From assembly GCA_905116865.2 (NCBI GenBank), contig CAJHNH020006935.1, positions 207,390-271,389 of the forward strand: DNA of 64,000 nt, given 5' to 3'. Positions 30,700 to 40,839 of this stretch are shown one piece after another. Every line of letters begins with the position of its first letter. Within the stretch, counting starts at the first letter, position 1. The translations under genes were made by a program, and so were the position numbers. The notes under the pieces were generated by a model. It saw nothing but the letters and a program-made list of their open reading frames with translations. It was not told the origin of the DNA and made no database searches. Source of the stretch: Candidula unifasciata (lineage: Eukaryota > Mollusca > Gastropoda > Stylommatophora > Geomitridae).

Positions 30700-31580
30700 A
30701 CTTTGTGGTCAGGAGAGAATGGTACAGATATATAAGCCACCAGAGTAGTCTTAGTCGCTGTTTCAGCTTCACTACACTCGGGTTTCCCTCATACCCTTGT
30801 CATGGAATGAACAGCCACCATACACATTGGACGAGTCGGGACTTGATATCCCTCGCGCTCAGCAAAATTTCAAACTTAGACCCGTCCGGAAAGGTAAATA
30901 GTCCCTTATATTGATCTATACCTTTATCTGGTAAAATAGTAATTTTTGGACCCTCCCACCCCAACCCACGCCCCCACACCCCCCCCCCCACCCCCAACCC
31001 AGAAAACTAAGCCACTTGACAAGGAAAGTAGAAATAAAAAACAACCCAGTTTTGATAGTCACAAACTGTTGGGTAGCACAACATGGAAGTAATCGCTAGA
31101 CATGAAGAAAGAGAGAGGGTTTAAACCGATTTAAACAAAAAATTACATGACACCCCCTTCCCCTTTCTTACACAACATAGGACAGGCCGTGAGACCGGTC
31201 GCGGCATGAATGGCAGGGGAAGGAACTATCGCCGTGCGGGCAAGTTCGTGATATGTACCCATTTTTTTTTTTGGGGGGGGGGGGGGGTAATGAAATGTGT
31301 AACGGGCTGTTACAGCCTTACATGTCCACCCTGTCACTGGAAGGGAATTATGGACAGGAAACAGTTTTTTGACGGGCAACCCACAAGACAGGGAGTTACT
31401 TGTTACCTGAGCGTGCTGTAACTGTTTTATACTTTTGAACGGGTTGTCTTGAATTTGCTTCTGAAGTATTCGCACCCCAAAAAGTAGCCGCATAAACACG
31501 TATACTAAGATGATTAATACCTATTTTTTTTTTTTTTTCGCGTCTTACAGAACAGCAAATCGATGTCGTGATTTAGAGAT
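30700..31580. other. No gene recognised
   Basis: C-rich run at 30950-31000, a T-run followed by a G-run at 31261-31287, and a T-run at 31524-31538. A minus-strand 118-codon frame at 31143-31499 has no recognisable domain. Confidence 0.5.
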
Positions 31581-31584
31581 GACA

Positions 31585-31875
31585 GGTTTCATTCCAGTTG
31601 TGGCTTGTGATTTTTATTATGCCTGGTGCGGTGGCCGGCAAATCACGGCTCTCTAGCCACCTGAGTGTGACCCGGCCAGTCAACCACAAATCGGTTTTGA
31701 CTCTCAAAAACATGGAACTTGACAAGAAATTTGACTCTTAACACTTTTGTTTTTTAACTCGCCCTGCTGGTGTTTTTGGCTCTTTCCACTAAAGAGTTTG
31801 AAACCACTGATATAATGTGTCATTCTCTCTTTTGGTTTCTTTCTTTGAGTTCCTATCAATACATCATTGTCTCTC
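31585..31875 (+). mobile_element. Element F remnant, interrupted
   Basis: gatgacaggtttcattcc and gtgatttttattatg at 31577-31625 match element F (39.7 and 60.8 kb). The match resumes at about 31830 with ttctttctttgagttcctatcaatac. About 200 bp of foreign sequence separates the halves. Confidence 0.45.
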
Positions 31876-31892
31876 TCTCTCTCTCTCTGTGT
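31870..31892. repeat. (CT)n then (GT)n microsatellite
   Basis: Short tctctctctct run followed by gtgtgtgg. Confidence 0.8.
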
Positions 31893-32069
31893 GTGGTTTT
31901 TTTTTAAACATAATGTTCCGTAACTCAGAAGTGTTTCGATTAACCCCCCTCTCTCCTTCCCCTCTCTCCCCCCCCCCCCCCTAGCATTGTTTGCCTGTTT
32001 GTGTAAAACCATCACAATGAAAGCAATTTTGACTTTCGGTAGTACAGGATAGTCGGCTGATGATAATGA

Positions 32070-32240
32070 TGACGTTCAACCCCATCAGGACGTCACACCC
32101 AGTGACACAAAGTGCCACCATTCGGACGATAATCACTCGGGGACAGGTCCCAAAAACCTTGTTCAATCCATAGGTTGGGTTATTTTAGGGCTCCCGGCAA
32201 CGGCCAGGGCGGGGGTTCAAAACAACACCAACATTGGGAT
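32070..32240 (+). repeat. Repeat C copy
   Basis: Phrases gacacaaagtgccaccattc, ggtcccaaaaacc and gggctcccggcaacggccag recur at 37040, 45000 and 45240, and in reverse at 35740, 36855, 48005 and 48215. ~160 bp family of unknown class. Confidence 0.75.
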
Positions 32241-32280
32241 GCATGAAGTAGTTAGGATAGTCGGCTGTCAATACTACTGT

Positions 32281-32872
32281 CTAAACCCGGGCTACTCAAC
32301 GTCTAAACCCGGGCTGCTCAACGTCTAAACCCGGGCTATTAAACGTCTTAACCGGGCTATTTAACATCTAAACCCGGGATATTCAACGTCTAAACCCGGG
32401 CTATTCAACGTCTAAACCCGGGATACTCAACGTCTAAACCCGGGCTGCTCAACGTCTAAACCCGGGCTATTAAACGTCTTAACCGGGCTACTCAACGTCT
32501 AAACCCGGGCTATTCAACGTCTACACCCGGGCTATTAAACGTCTTAACCGGGCTATTCAACATCTAAACCCGGGCTATTCAACGTCTAAACCCGGGCTAT
32601 TCAACGTTTAAACCCAGGCTATTTAACGTCTAAACCCGTGCTACTCAACGTCTAAATCTGGGCTACTCAGCATCTTAACCCGTTCTATTCAACATCTAAA
32701 CCCAGGCTATTCAACGTTTAAACCCGGGCTATTTAACGTCTAAACCCGTGCTACTCAACGTCTAAATCTGGGCTACTCCGCATCTAAACCCGTTCTATTC
32801 AACACCTGAACCCGGGCTGTTCAACATCCAACCCCGGGCATTTCAAAATCTAAACCTGGACTATTCAACTAA
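32281..32872. repeat. Minisatellite, 22-bp unit, about 27 copies
   Basis: Unit gtctaaacccgggctattcaac with substitutions and some 21-bp variants (cttaaccgggctatt). The right edge runs into ggactattcaactaagtta, matching the end of the hAT-like element at 17722. Confidence 0.95.
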
Positions 32873-32944
32873 GTTACGCAGGGGCACGCATTTTGAATAT
32901 GAGGATTCTACGCGTCAAATTTCCCAGTTCCAACATGTAATGAA

Positions 32945-33335
32945 AAGAAAGATAGGGGAAGCTGCGTGGTCTCGAGGTATGGTGTCCGCCTGGAGTGCTA
33001 GAGGTCCTGGGTTCAGTCCCCGGTGAAGGCTGGGAAAGTTTTATGTTTTCATGGACGTCTAGTAATTTCTCCTGGTCTTTGGGTAGTGAGATCGGACACC
33101 CGTGTGTATTGCTGCGCACGTAAAAATCCCTTGGCTGTTGGAAATCGAAAAGAGTAGCCTAACGGCGGTGCCCGGGCAAAAATTGGAGTTAAAAATTCTA
33201 CCCAAAATATTTCAGGATCCTTGTCGGTGTTACGGAGTCCGTGCACTGCGCTGAGCTACTTCGGACTTAGACCTGAGTAAGAAGTAGAACAGCACTTATG
33301 AATTACTATTCGTGTGCCATGTTGTTGATCCGTTG
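32945..33335 (+). mobile_element. tRNA-headed SINE (SINE-G)
   Basis: Head tgcgtggtctcgaggtatgg ... with B box ggttcagtccc at 33010-33020, followed by a body containing ggacacccgtgtg and cgcacgtaaaaatcccttgg, which resembles a conserved region I have seen in invertebrate SINEs. It interrupts hAT-like sequence that resumes at about 33345. Confidence 0.65.
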
Positions 33336-33344
33336 TTCATTCAA

Positions 33345-33432
33345 ACATAGAAAGATCATAAATACAATAAAACTGGCACACAAATCAACGGGCCATTTGT
33401 TATGCCTCTGCGGGCCACCGGAAAAAAAACCC
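33345..33432 (+). mobile_element. hAT-like element, right part
   Basis: acatagaaagatcataaata...gggccatttgttatgcctctgcgggccaccgg matches the interior and right part of the 17722-17864 element. Its left end sits at the edge of the 22-bp minisatellite. Confidence 0.6.
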
Positions 33433-33454
33433 TGTTCTTAACTAAGTCTAAACC

Positions 33455-33562
33455 AACGCAAGACGATCTACTACGAAATCGTCCCCAGCGGGGATCGAAC
33501 CCGGCACGTCGACGTTACGAAACGCGCCTCCAACGTTTAAACCAGAGACGCCGACTAAGAAC
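33455..33562 (-). mobile_element. SINE-E head fragment (reverse)
   Basis: Reverse-oriented ggatcgaacccggcacg (B box) and cgacgttacgaaacgcgcc...gacgccgac, matching the heads at 40295 and 44005. Confidence 0.6.
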
Positions 33563-33564
33563 AT

Positions 33565-34265
33565 AAGCTGCAATAAATTAAGTCCAATACGCCTGGTATA
33601 AATAACAAGGTGTTATTGACTGGTCACTGCTTATCTCTTGCTCAACGCTGGTCGCAAAAACATCGGCCTTCAGCCGTGGGCTGACCTGGGAGTAGGTACT
33701 TTTGCTCAGCCGGGAGCAGAACAACATGCGATAAGCCCTTGGCAACGGTCAAAGTTCGCGACCCCCTAGCTGTTATCGGGGAAAATACAGGTAAAATGGT
33801 AGAAACACACAGGCTGACAGGAAAGTAGACAAGCAAGACAAGCAGGGTAGACAGAACGAGTAATTAAAAAAATTAACCATTTGCAAAGGGTTGAGAATTG
33901 GGCAAACATGGTCGTCTGCCCTTCTGACAAGTGGGATACCAGAATGTAGGGTGAGGTCCCACCTTTTCGAATAATTTGTTTTCCCTTCAAAATACGAACA
34001 CTTCGAGATACGAACAATTAGAGATAGAACATTTCGAGACACGAACATTTCGAGATACAAACCACAGTTAAGGAAGAATTAGGCTTTCTAGTCGAGGTAC
34101 CACTGTACTAGCTTGATGCACTTACAGTCATCCCACTTTATTAGGACAAGGAAGTGAAGTCTAGACAAGAACCAACAGTAAAAAATCATGCACGAAACAT
34201 CCAGGCCACAATCCTCAAGACTTAATCAACTTCTCAAACGAAAGACAAAGACAATTATTATAATT
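33565..34265. other. No gene recognised; short repeat near 34000
   Basis: At 33980-34060 the phrase catttcgagayacgaa is repeated about four times. The rest is anonymous. Confidence 0.5.
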
Positions 34266-34271
34266 TTTTTT

Positions 34272-34462
34272 TTCCAGAAACCATGAGTCTTTGGCTCGGT
34301 ACTATGGATGTCGCAACCCTTCTGTCTTGATTCCATGATAGATACCGTAAATCTGTGAGCAATGTGGCTTTTCTGCATACCCACGCGCGTGAACCCGGAC
34401 CCCGAGGAGTTCGTCACCCGGTTGCCGCGCATAAAGGTTTAACCAACGGAGCTTGCGAGCCG
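34272..34462 (-). mobile_element. SINE-D copy (reverse)
   Basis: agaaaccatgagtctttggctcggtactatgg ... gtgaacccggaccccgagga ... matches 44205 and 46465. In reverse orientation the head carries B-box-like ggttcacgcg and a tRNA-like start. Confidence 0.8.
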
Positions 34463-34703
34463 GACACAGACAATTACAGATTGTGTACTGTACATAACAG
34501 AATCTGCAGTTAACGTATACGACCATCGAGCTTTGGGGATTCATGACTTTGTCCACGTGGACAGGCATACCAGAAACTGAACGTGTGCGACAGCCATGCT
34601 CTCTGCATGCAGTAGAGACATCCCAACTATGGTCGGTAGGCATTCCATTGGAAATCAAGCTGTATGGAATAGCCATGCGTTATCTCACAGACTTCATACC
34701 GAC

Positions 34704-35703
34704 CTGTGGCCCTCATATCTAAAACCAGTAGCATTGATATCATAAAACAAGAGGCCTTCATATCCTAAAACCTATGGCATTCATTTCCTAAAACCTAAGG
34801 CATTCATATCCTAAAACATATGGCATTCATATCCTAAAACCAGTGTCCTTAATATCCTAAAACTAATGGCCTTAATATCCTAAAATTAATGGCTCTAATA
34901 TCCTAAAACCAGTGGCCTTCATATCCTAAAACCATCGGCCTTCATATCCTAAAATCATTGGCCTTAATATCCTAAAACCAATGGCCTTCATATCCTAAAA
35001 CCATTGGCCTTAATATCCTAAAACTAGTGGCCTTCATATCCTAAAACCAGTGGTATTCATATCCTAAAACCAATGGCCTTCATATCCTAAAACCAGTGGC
35101 CTTCATATCCTAAAACCAGTGGCCTTTATATCCTAAAAGCAGGGCCTTTATATACTAAAACCAATGGCATTCATATCCTAAAATCAGTAGCATTCATATC
35201 CTAAAACCAGTGGCATTCATATCCTAAAAACAGTGGCCTTTATATCCCAAAAACAGTGGCCTTTATATCCTAAAAACAGAGGCCTTTATATACTAAAACC
35301 AATGACATTCATATCCTAAAACCAATGGCATTCACATCCTAAAACCAATGGCCTTCATATCCTAAAACCAGTGGCATCTATATCCTAAAACTGGTGGCCT
35401 TTATATCCTAAAAACAGTGGCCCTTATATCTTAAAAGCAGTGGCCTTTATATCCTAAAAGCAGTGGCCTTTATATCCTAAAAGCAGTGGCATTCATATCC
35501 TAAAACCGGTGGCCTTTATATCCTAAAAACAGTGGCCTTCATATCCTAAAAACATTAGCCTTTATATCCTAAAAGCAGTGGCCTTTATACACTAAAACCA
35601 GTGGCATTCACATCCTAAAAACAGTGGCCTTTATATCCTAAAAGCAGTGGCCTTTATATGCTAAAAACAATGGCATTCATATCCTAAAATTAGTGGCATT
35701 GAG
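34704..35703. repeat. Minisatellite, ~23-bp unit, about 43 copies
   Basis: Unit atcctaaaaccagtggcctt plus cat/tat. Variants alternate cattcat and cctttat, and accagt and aaacagt. About 1 kb. Confidence 0.95.
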
Positions 35704-35734
35704 AACGAATGACAGATTATCCCGACCCAATGTG

Positions 35735-35912
35735 GGATGCAATTTTTCGTTTTTTCGACGGCTCACCGGAGGCGTATTTGGGGGCCTTAATATAACCTTA
35801 AGTTTTAAAAGGGTTTCTGGGATTTATGCCCAGGTGATTTTAATCCGAATGGTAGCACTTTATGTCACCAGCTGTTGGTCGCTCGTTGTACGGCTCTGTT
35901 GGGGTTGAATCA
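35735..35912 (-). repeat. Repeat C copy (reverse)
   Basis: gggggccttaatataacctt, gggtttctgggatttatgcc, gcactttatgtcacc and tgttggggttgaat match reversed repeat C. Confidence 0.65.
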
Positions 35913-36017
35913 CATAAATACAGTGAGAACTAAGGGAACAAGACAATAAAACCAGCTATAATAATTGTAAAGACCAATCACGGCTGATGGATGACGTGAT
36001 CAGACTACGAACTGCTT

Positions 36018-36657
36018 TTACTGCTCATTCTTGATGCTCTGTGTAAGTTGAATTGACCCAGAAACCTGTGTGAATTTAAAAAGTGGAATAGAATCCACAA
36101 GCAGATTTTTCTCCCCTTCTATGCTATTCATTGGCACGCAGGACCGGCTTCTTTTCTTTCTCTCCTGCCTTTCTATCCCCCGGCTCTCAACCAACTCACG
36201 CCAAGCCGTTCTGTCCTTCGCCATTGCATGGAGCTCTCCCCATGTCCTTTCAATTTTTCTAACTTCATTCTCCAGCTCTCTTATCCATGTTTTTTTGTTT
36301 TTTTTTTTTTTGCCTTCCTTTATTCCTATGCTCCTGTGGGTTCCAATGCAAAGACATTCTAGTTATGCTGTTTTCCTGTTCGCTCAGTGTGTGTCCTATC
36401 CAACGCCAGCGTCTTTTCCTCTCCTCTTGGTCCACTGGAGCCTGTTTAGTTCTCTCCCAAAGCTCTACATTAGTTATTCTATCATACCATTTAATTCCCT
36501 CTATTCTCCGCAGGCACCAGTTAATGAATGTCTGTAGTTTATGAGTAATTGCCTTGGTTGTTCTCCATGTTTCCGCCCCATACAATAGTACTGATTTGAC
36601 ATTAGAATTTAAAAATTTTAGTTTAGTATTTCTTTTAATTTCTTTTGACCTCCACAT
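36018..36657 (-). pseudogene. LINE C-terminal ORF (endonuclease-reverse transcriptase type)
   Basis: Minus strand. Open 36657-36265: NSNVKSVLLYGAETWRTTKA, LQTFINWCLRRIEGIKWYDR, ITNVELWERTKQAPVDQEER, RRWRWIGHTLSEQENSITR, LHWNPQEHRNKGRQ, then a Lys-rich run at an A/T tract. It continues after a shift at 36224-36180 with MAKDRTAWRELVES. This is the L-LYGAETW ... CLRRI ... W-x-x-x-I-x-N-x-x-LW ... RR-x-WIGH ... W-NPQ-x-x-R ... A-x-DR-x-x-W tail known from many invertebrate and flatworm LINEs. Best preserved LINE tail in the window. Confidence 0.85.
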
Positions 36658-36741
36658 CTTTTAAGGCATCAATGTAATAGACGAAGGTGGTGGGTCTAAT
36701 TTCAAATGGAGTCGGACTTCTTGTTTTGTTTTTTAAAATGA

Positions 36742-36830
36742 CATAGGCATCTAACTCGACCCAGCTTAAATGGGTACCAGATAAAGGTCTGGAAGTGAAG
36801 GCGGTCGGACTGATGACTGAATGAAGTTCA
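36742..36830 (+). mobile_element. SINE-A tail fragment
   Basis: cgacccagcttaaatgggta ... gaagtgaaggcggtcggact matches the SINE-A tail. Confidence 0.6.
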
Positions 36831-36854
36831 ATACCTCCAGGTATTTTTTTTTCA

Positions 36855-37022
36855 TTTTTTTGAAGCCCCACCATGGCTGTTGTCAGGGGCCGCAATATAA
36901 CCTAATGGTTTAATGCGGTTTCCGGGACCTTTCCATGGGTGTCCTCATCCACATGATGGCACTTTGTGTCACCGGATGTTTATCGCTTGTGTGATGACCT
37001 GGTGGGGTAAAATGTACTTACT
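36855..37022 (-). repeat. Repeat C copy (reverse), left arm of an inverted pair
   Basis: ggggccgcaatataacctaa, ggtttccgggacc, cactttgtgtcaccggatgt, and ctggtggggtaaaa. Confidence 0.8.
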
Positions 37023-37039
37023 TAATCCCTCCAGAACCG

Positions 37040-37215
37040 CATAACGAGAGATAAACATCCGGTGAAACAAAGTGCCACCATTCGGATGAGAATCCCACAT
37101 GCGCAATTCCCAGAAACCCCGTTGAACGGTAAGGTTACATCACATCCGGCTTTAACTTTCAGTCCTGCCAACTGAACTACGGTACATTTTCGGGGAGTCC
37201 CCCTCGAAAATAGGT
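37040..37215 (+). repeat. Repeat C copy (forward), right arm of an inverted pair
   Basis: gagataaacatccggtgaaa, caaagtgccaccattcggat, aattcccagaaacc. Faces the copy at 36855 with a ~40-bp gap. Confidence 0.8.
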
Positions 37216-37249
37216 TATTGCATGCGTTTCCATGTTGCATTTTGTGACA

Positions 37250-37750
37250 TTATAATATGCTTACAAACTTCTGTGTTCTGATTGTATTCGTATTACAAAT
37301 CGACAAGCGGATATTGTAAAGTGGACATACAGGCTGTTAGATTACAGCAATTTAATTGTAATTCACGGGAGACAGTCGTGTTGTGATGTGTGTGTCACTG
37401 TTTGTGTTTCTAGTCAGTAATTTGGACTTTTGGGAACTGGCTGTTTATTACTTTTCTACTTTAAATGCAGAAATCTAACTTTTAGGGATAATACAAACAG
37501 GTAATTTAGAAGCCATATCTGGAGAATATCGACAGTTGTCAGGTGCAAACTATCTTGTGTTTGAAGAAAACTATTGCTTTCACATTGACTATGCATAAAT
37601 GGTACAACACACTGTGGATAAATTGTGTCAAGATATTTCGGAGCTCTAGGTAAGTGGATGAAAATAATATTTAATTTACTAACTAACTTCTCACAGCAAG
37701 TCACTCTTTGCCTCTTTACTAATTGTTGACTAACAGTATAATTATATGTT
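37250..37750. other. No gene recognised
   Basis: AT-rich; nothing identifiable. Confidence 0.5.
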
Positions 37751-38190
37751 TGTTAATTTTTGTAAACTGGCTCTTGCTTTGCTTCGTGAACACTGGCTGT
37801 AAACTCTTGGGGAAACTTCTGGTTGCTCATCGACTTCTTTTGCATATTTGTCGTTCTACAGTCTGTTAATTTTTGTAAACTAGCTTTTGCTTTGCTTCGC
37901 CAACACTGGCTGTAAACTCTTGCAGAAACTTCTGGTTGCTCATCGACTTCTTTTGCATATTTGCAGTTCTACGGTCTGTTAATTTTTGTAAACTGGCTTT
38001 TGTTTTCCTTCGCGAACACTGGCTGTAAACTTTTGCGGAAACTTCTGGTTGCTCATCGACTTCTTTTGCATATTTGCAGTTCCACGGTCTGTTAATTTTT
38101 GTAAACTGGCTTTTGTTTTGCTTCGCAAACACTAACTGTAAACTCTTGCGGAAACTTCTGGTTGCTCATCCACTTCTTTTGCATATTTGT
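37751..38190. repeat. Tandem repeat, 113-bp unit, 4 copies
   Basis: tgttaatttttgtaaactgg starts units at 37751, 37864, 37977 and 38090, exactly 113 apart. Each unit contains gctgtaaactcttgcggaaa followed by cttctggttgctcatcgact, which matches the reverse complement of the SINE-B 3-prime part. Confidence 0.95.
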
Positions 38191-38199
38191 TACCAAAAA

Positions 38200-38900
38200 A
38201 TTTGCAATGATAAGGAATTTATTTCATCCAACAAGATGAAACTGGACAAATTTGTTTGTGCTGTTTGTACCTTGAGGATACATATTTAGTAGTGCTATAA
38301 GTACTGTTAAGAAAACTATTCTGGGTGAGAAAAGTATTGCACATATAAATTTCATACTGATTGTGCTTGTTTACTAATTATTAAATAACAGTATAATTGT
38401 ATGTTGTAGTAGTCTACTAATTATAATAATAACCATCAATCATTTATATTTATCTTATGTATGACATGTGTATGTTTCATAGCAGTATTTTTATGCGCTA
38501 AATTTGATAAAGTACAAATGCCAATTCCCCCCCCCCCCCCCCCCCTTTCCTCTGATGCAGCAATACACTCTCAGAATCAAAGAGTTATCACTGATATTTC
38601 TTTACTTTTGCTGGAACAACTTTTAGTTTACATCTAAACGTTATTGATGTTTATGTTCATGTTGACTGTAGCAAAAGCATTTATGTTTGTCTGTAAGAGC
38701 CTTTATGTTTATATTTAATTAGCACACTTATTTACCTTTAAAATGACGTATAGTTCTAAAAAAAATATGTCGAAAATTAATGAAACTGTAGTTTAATTTG
38801 TGTATACATCTCCTCGATAAAAACTGTTTACACAGAAGGACTCAATTCTTGCACAAGAACGGGAATCTCCGTTGACCCAGTTGGCCTATTTATAGCCAAA
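38200..38900. other. No gene recognised; poly-C at 38527-38545
   Basis: AT-rich spacer with one ~19-bp C-run. Confidence 0.55.
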
Positions 38901-38914
38901 GATGGCCGTGTGTT

Positions 38915-39205
38915 ACATTAGGGCTCCTGACAACAACTGTGGCAAAGCGGCTAGACACTCGCCGCGGACCGGAAGGTCGTGGGTTCGCTCTCTGGCAGAG
39001 CCGGACTTTTTTTTCAAAAATGACCGTGGCTGCCAGGTCGACCCAGCCTTGAGTGGGTACCGGGTGCAGTCCCGGGAAGTAAAGGCGGCAGGCGTGATGC
39101 TGACCACATCACCCGTCTTGTGGAGATTGGTCTATAAAATATAGGTCTAGCCCGATATGCCCTATACGCCTAAAAGTGTGGAAAAGGGTCCTTTACTTTT
39201 TTATT
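38915..39205 (+). mobile_element. SINE-A, near full-length reference copy
   Basis: tRNA-like head with A box tggcaaagcgg at 38940-38950 (fits TRGCNNAGYNGG) and B box ggttcgctctc at 38982-38992. The tail runs gtcgacccagccttgagtgg, aaaggcggcaggcgtgatgc, ctataaaatataggtctagc, gtggaaaagggtcctttact, followed by T-runs. Pol III SINE; other copies at 25530, 30110, 40568 and 58998. Confidence 0.9.
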
Positions 39206-39209
39206 TTTT

Positions 39210-39720
39210 TTACTAAAAGACAACACCCAGATCGGGACGACTTTGGTATCGGTGTTGCCACTTTTCTTTGACATAAAACATCCAAAACGGAGTCAAAAAA
39301 TATCTAAAAACATCTATATTTGCTTGGAAAACATCTATAACAAACATCCAAATGGAAAGAGTCACAGATTACATAGCAATTGATATGACTTACCCTATAG
39401 AATCATGTCCTCATCTTTACTGAAGTCTGCCTTACAAGATCCACTGGCTAAACTGAGCTTGGATGATAAAGTTGAAGCTTCAGATCCAAAATGACTCTGG
39501 TATGCTTTAGCTGTTCCAGTTTCTTGTTATACCCAATCAGGGAGCTGATAAGTGGAACAGCCTTTTCCTACTTTTATCAGGCCGAATTTTATAGTCAAGA
39601 TTGCATTTAAGAGGTCACATTTCATCCTGTTTCTCAGGTTAGATTTGATAAATTCACTAAAAATGAAAAAAAAACATATAGAAAAACATCTGCTATCTAA
39701 AAGTTAAAAAAGCCATATAA
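39210..39720. other. No gene recognised
   Basis: Contains short matches to 40150-40200 (aaaacatccaaa / ttttacatccagatttagatg) suggesting an older repeat; no coding. Confidence 0.4.
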
Positions 39721-39724
39721 ATGC

Positions 39725-39986
39725 AATTAATCAAGTAACAGAAAGTGTATTGATCGGCATTCATAGACATCGCCAATAAGACACCTTTTTTGGGGGTGCC
39801 TTGGTGACCATGTTCTTAGTGCACTTGTATTCATGGCGAGGCGCAGACGCCGTCTGGAGGTGACAGGTTTCAATTCCCGGCACGGTAACTGTAGCTTTCG
39901 ATTTTTATGTTGTCTAGTGTGTTCTTCTATCTTTCTGCTTCTTTCTATGAATGCCGATCAATACACTTTCGGTTACTTGATTAATT
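39725..39986 (+). mobile_element. Element F: B-box-bearing repeat with 42-bp terminal inverted repeats
   Basis: The left end 39725-39766 (aattaatcaagtaacagaaa...) is the reverse complement of the right end 39945-39986 with one mismatch. The interior carries catggcgaggcgcagacgcc and a B-box-like site gtttcaattcccgg, typical of a tRNA-derived SINE. A second copy is at 60789-61033, a remnant at 31585. No target duplication is obvious here. Confidence 0.8.
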
Positions 39987-40034
39987 CCTAATATTTAACG
40001 GTCTCAAAGTGTCTACTACATTAAGTAAAGTTCC

Positions 40035-40155
40035 CTTTTCCATGTCCTCAGCCATATTGGGCATATAGGGCAAGACACATATTTTATAGACCATTCGACA
40101 CTTGATAGTTGATGTGGTCAACATCACACTGGCGTTTCAGAATACCAAACAGTGT
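40035..40155 (-). mobile_element. SINE-A remnant (reverse)
   Basis: attgggcatatagggcaaga...ttatagaccattcgacacttg...gatgtggtcaacatcacact matches the reversed SINE-A tail. Confidence 0.6.
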
Positions 40156-40291
40156 TGCCACTTTGGATGTTTTACATCCAGATTTAGATGTTTTTTTCTT
40201 GTATTTAGGTAAATAGAGGGAGAACCTTTGAGACCCTAACACCTAAGCCACAGACGTGATAAGTAAGCAAACATGACACCTCCACCCTACT

Positions 40292-40515
40292 ACAGCTTCT
40301 GTCGGCGTCTGTGGCTTAGGGGTTGCGCACGCGCTTCGAAATGCCCAGCTGCGGATCTTGCACCTTGCGTTGGTTTCGACAGTTGTATCAAGAAACCTAC
40401 CGCCCAGAAAACAATGGCAAACTACTGAAAGTAAATTTGCCAGGAAAAACCACAACAACCAATGCTGGGGTTGGTTCTACAACGTCCTGTAAAGGAAACT
40501 ACTGCAGCTTCTAAA
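40292..40515 (+). mobile_element. SINE-E copy
   Basis: Head gtcggcgtctgtggcttagg, then body ttggtttcgacagttgtatc, aacaatggcaaactactgaa and ccacaacaaccaatgctggg. Matches 44005 and the reverse copy at 56625. Confidence 0.85.
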
Positions 40516-40567
40516 AGGCTAGGGACTTGGAAGTTTCCCCTATTATCCCGTATCTGGAATTTTTATA

Positions 40568-40832
40568 GTAAAGTTAAAGTAAAGGGCCTTTTTCTTTGCC
40601 TTCAGTGGTATTTTGCATATAGGGCTAGACCTATAGTTCATGGGCCAATCGGCACTTTAGCATCATACCGATCTCCTTTACTTTCCAGGATTGTACCCAA
40701 TCAAGGCTGGGTTGACCTGAGAGCCAAGGTCATGTATAAAAAAAAGTTCAGATCTGTCAGGACCCAAACCGACGACCTTCCGATCCGCAGGCGAGCGTCC
40801 AATAGCCACTCCACGGCCACTCCCTGGCATTT
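40568..40832 (-). mobile_element. SINE-A copy (reverse)
   Basis: catatagggctagacctata ... tttactttccaggattgtac ... aaggctgggttgacctgaga, then head with aaaccgacgaccttccgatc. Near full length. Confidence 0.85.
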
Positions 40833-40839
40833 TTATACA

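Noticed and set aside
34302..34676. 124-codon minus ORF as a gene
   Set aside because: Half lies in SINE-D; the remainder is unrecognised and not conserved between SINE copies.
38940..38992. True tRNA gene
   Set aside because: A and B boxes are present but no convincing acceptor stem closes; the same head is repeated with a SINE tail elsewhere. Likewise for 46592-46663, 53980-54055 and 62341-62394.
38902..39144. 80-codon ORF
   Set aside because: Falls inside SINE-A; the other SINE copies have different frames.
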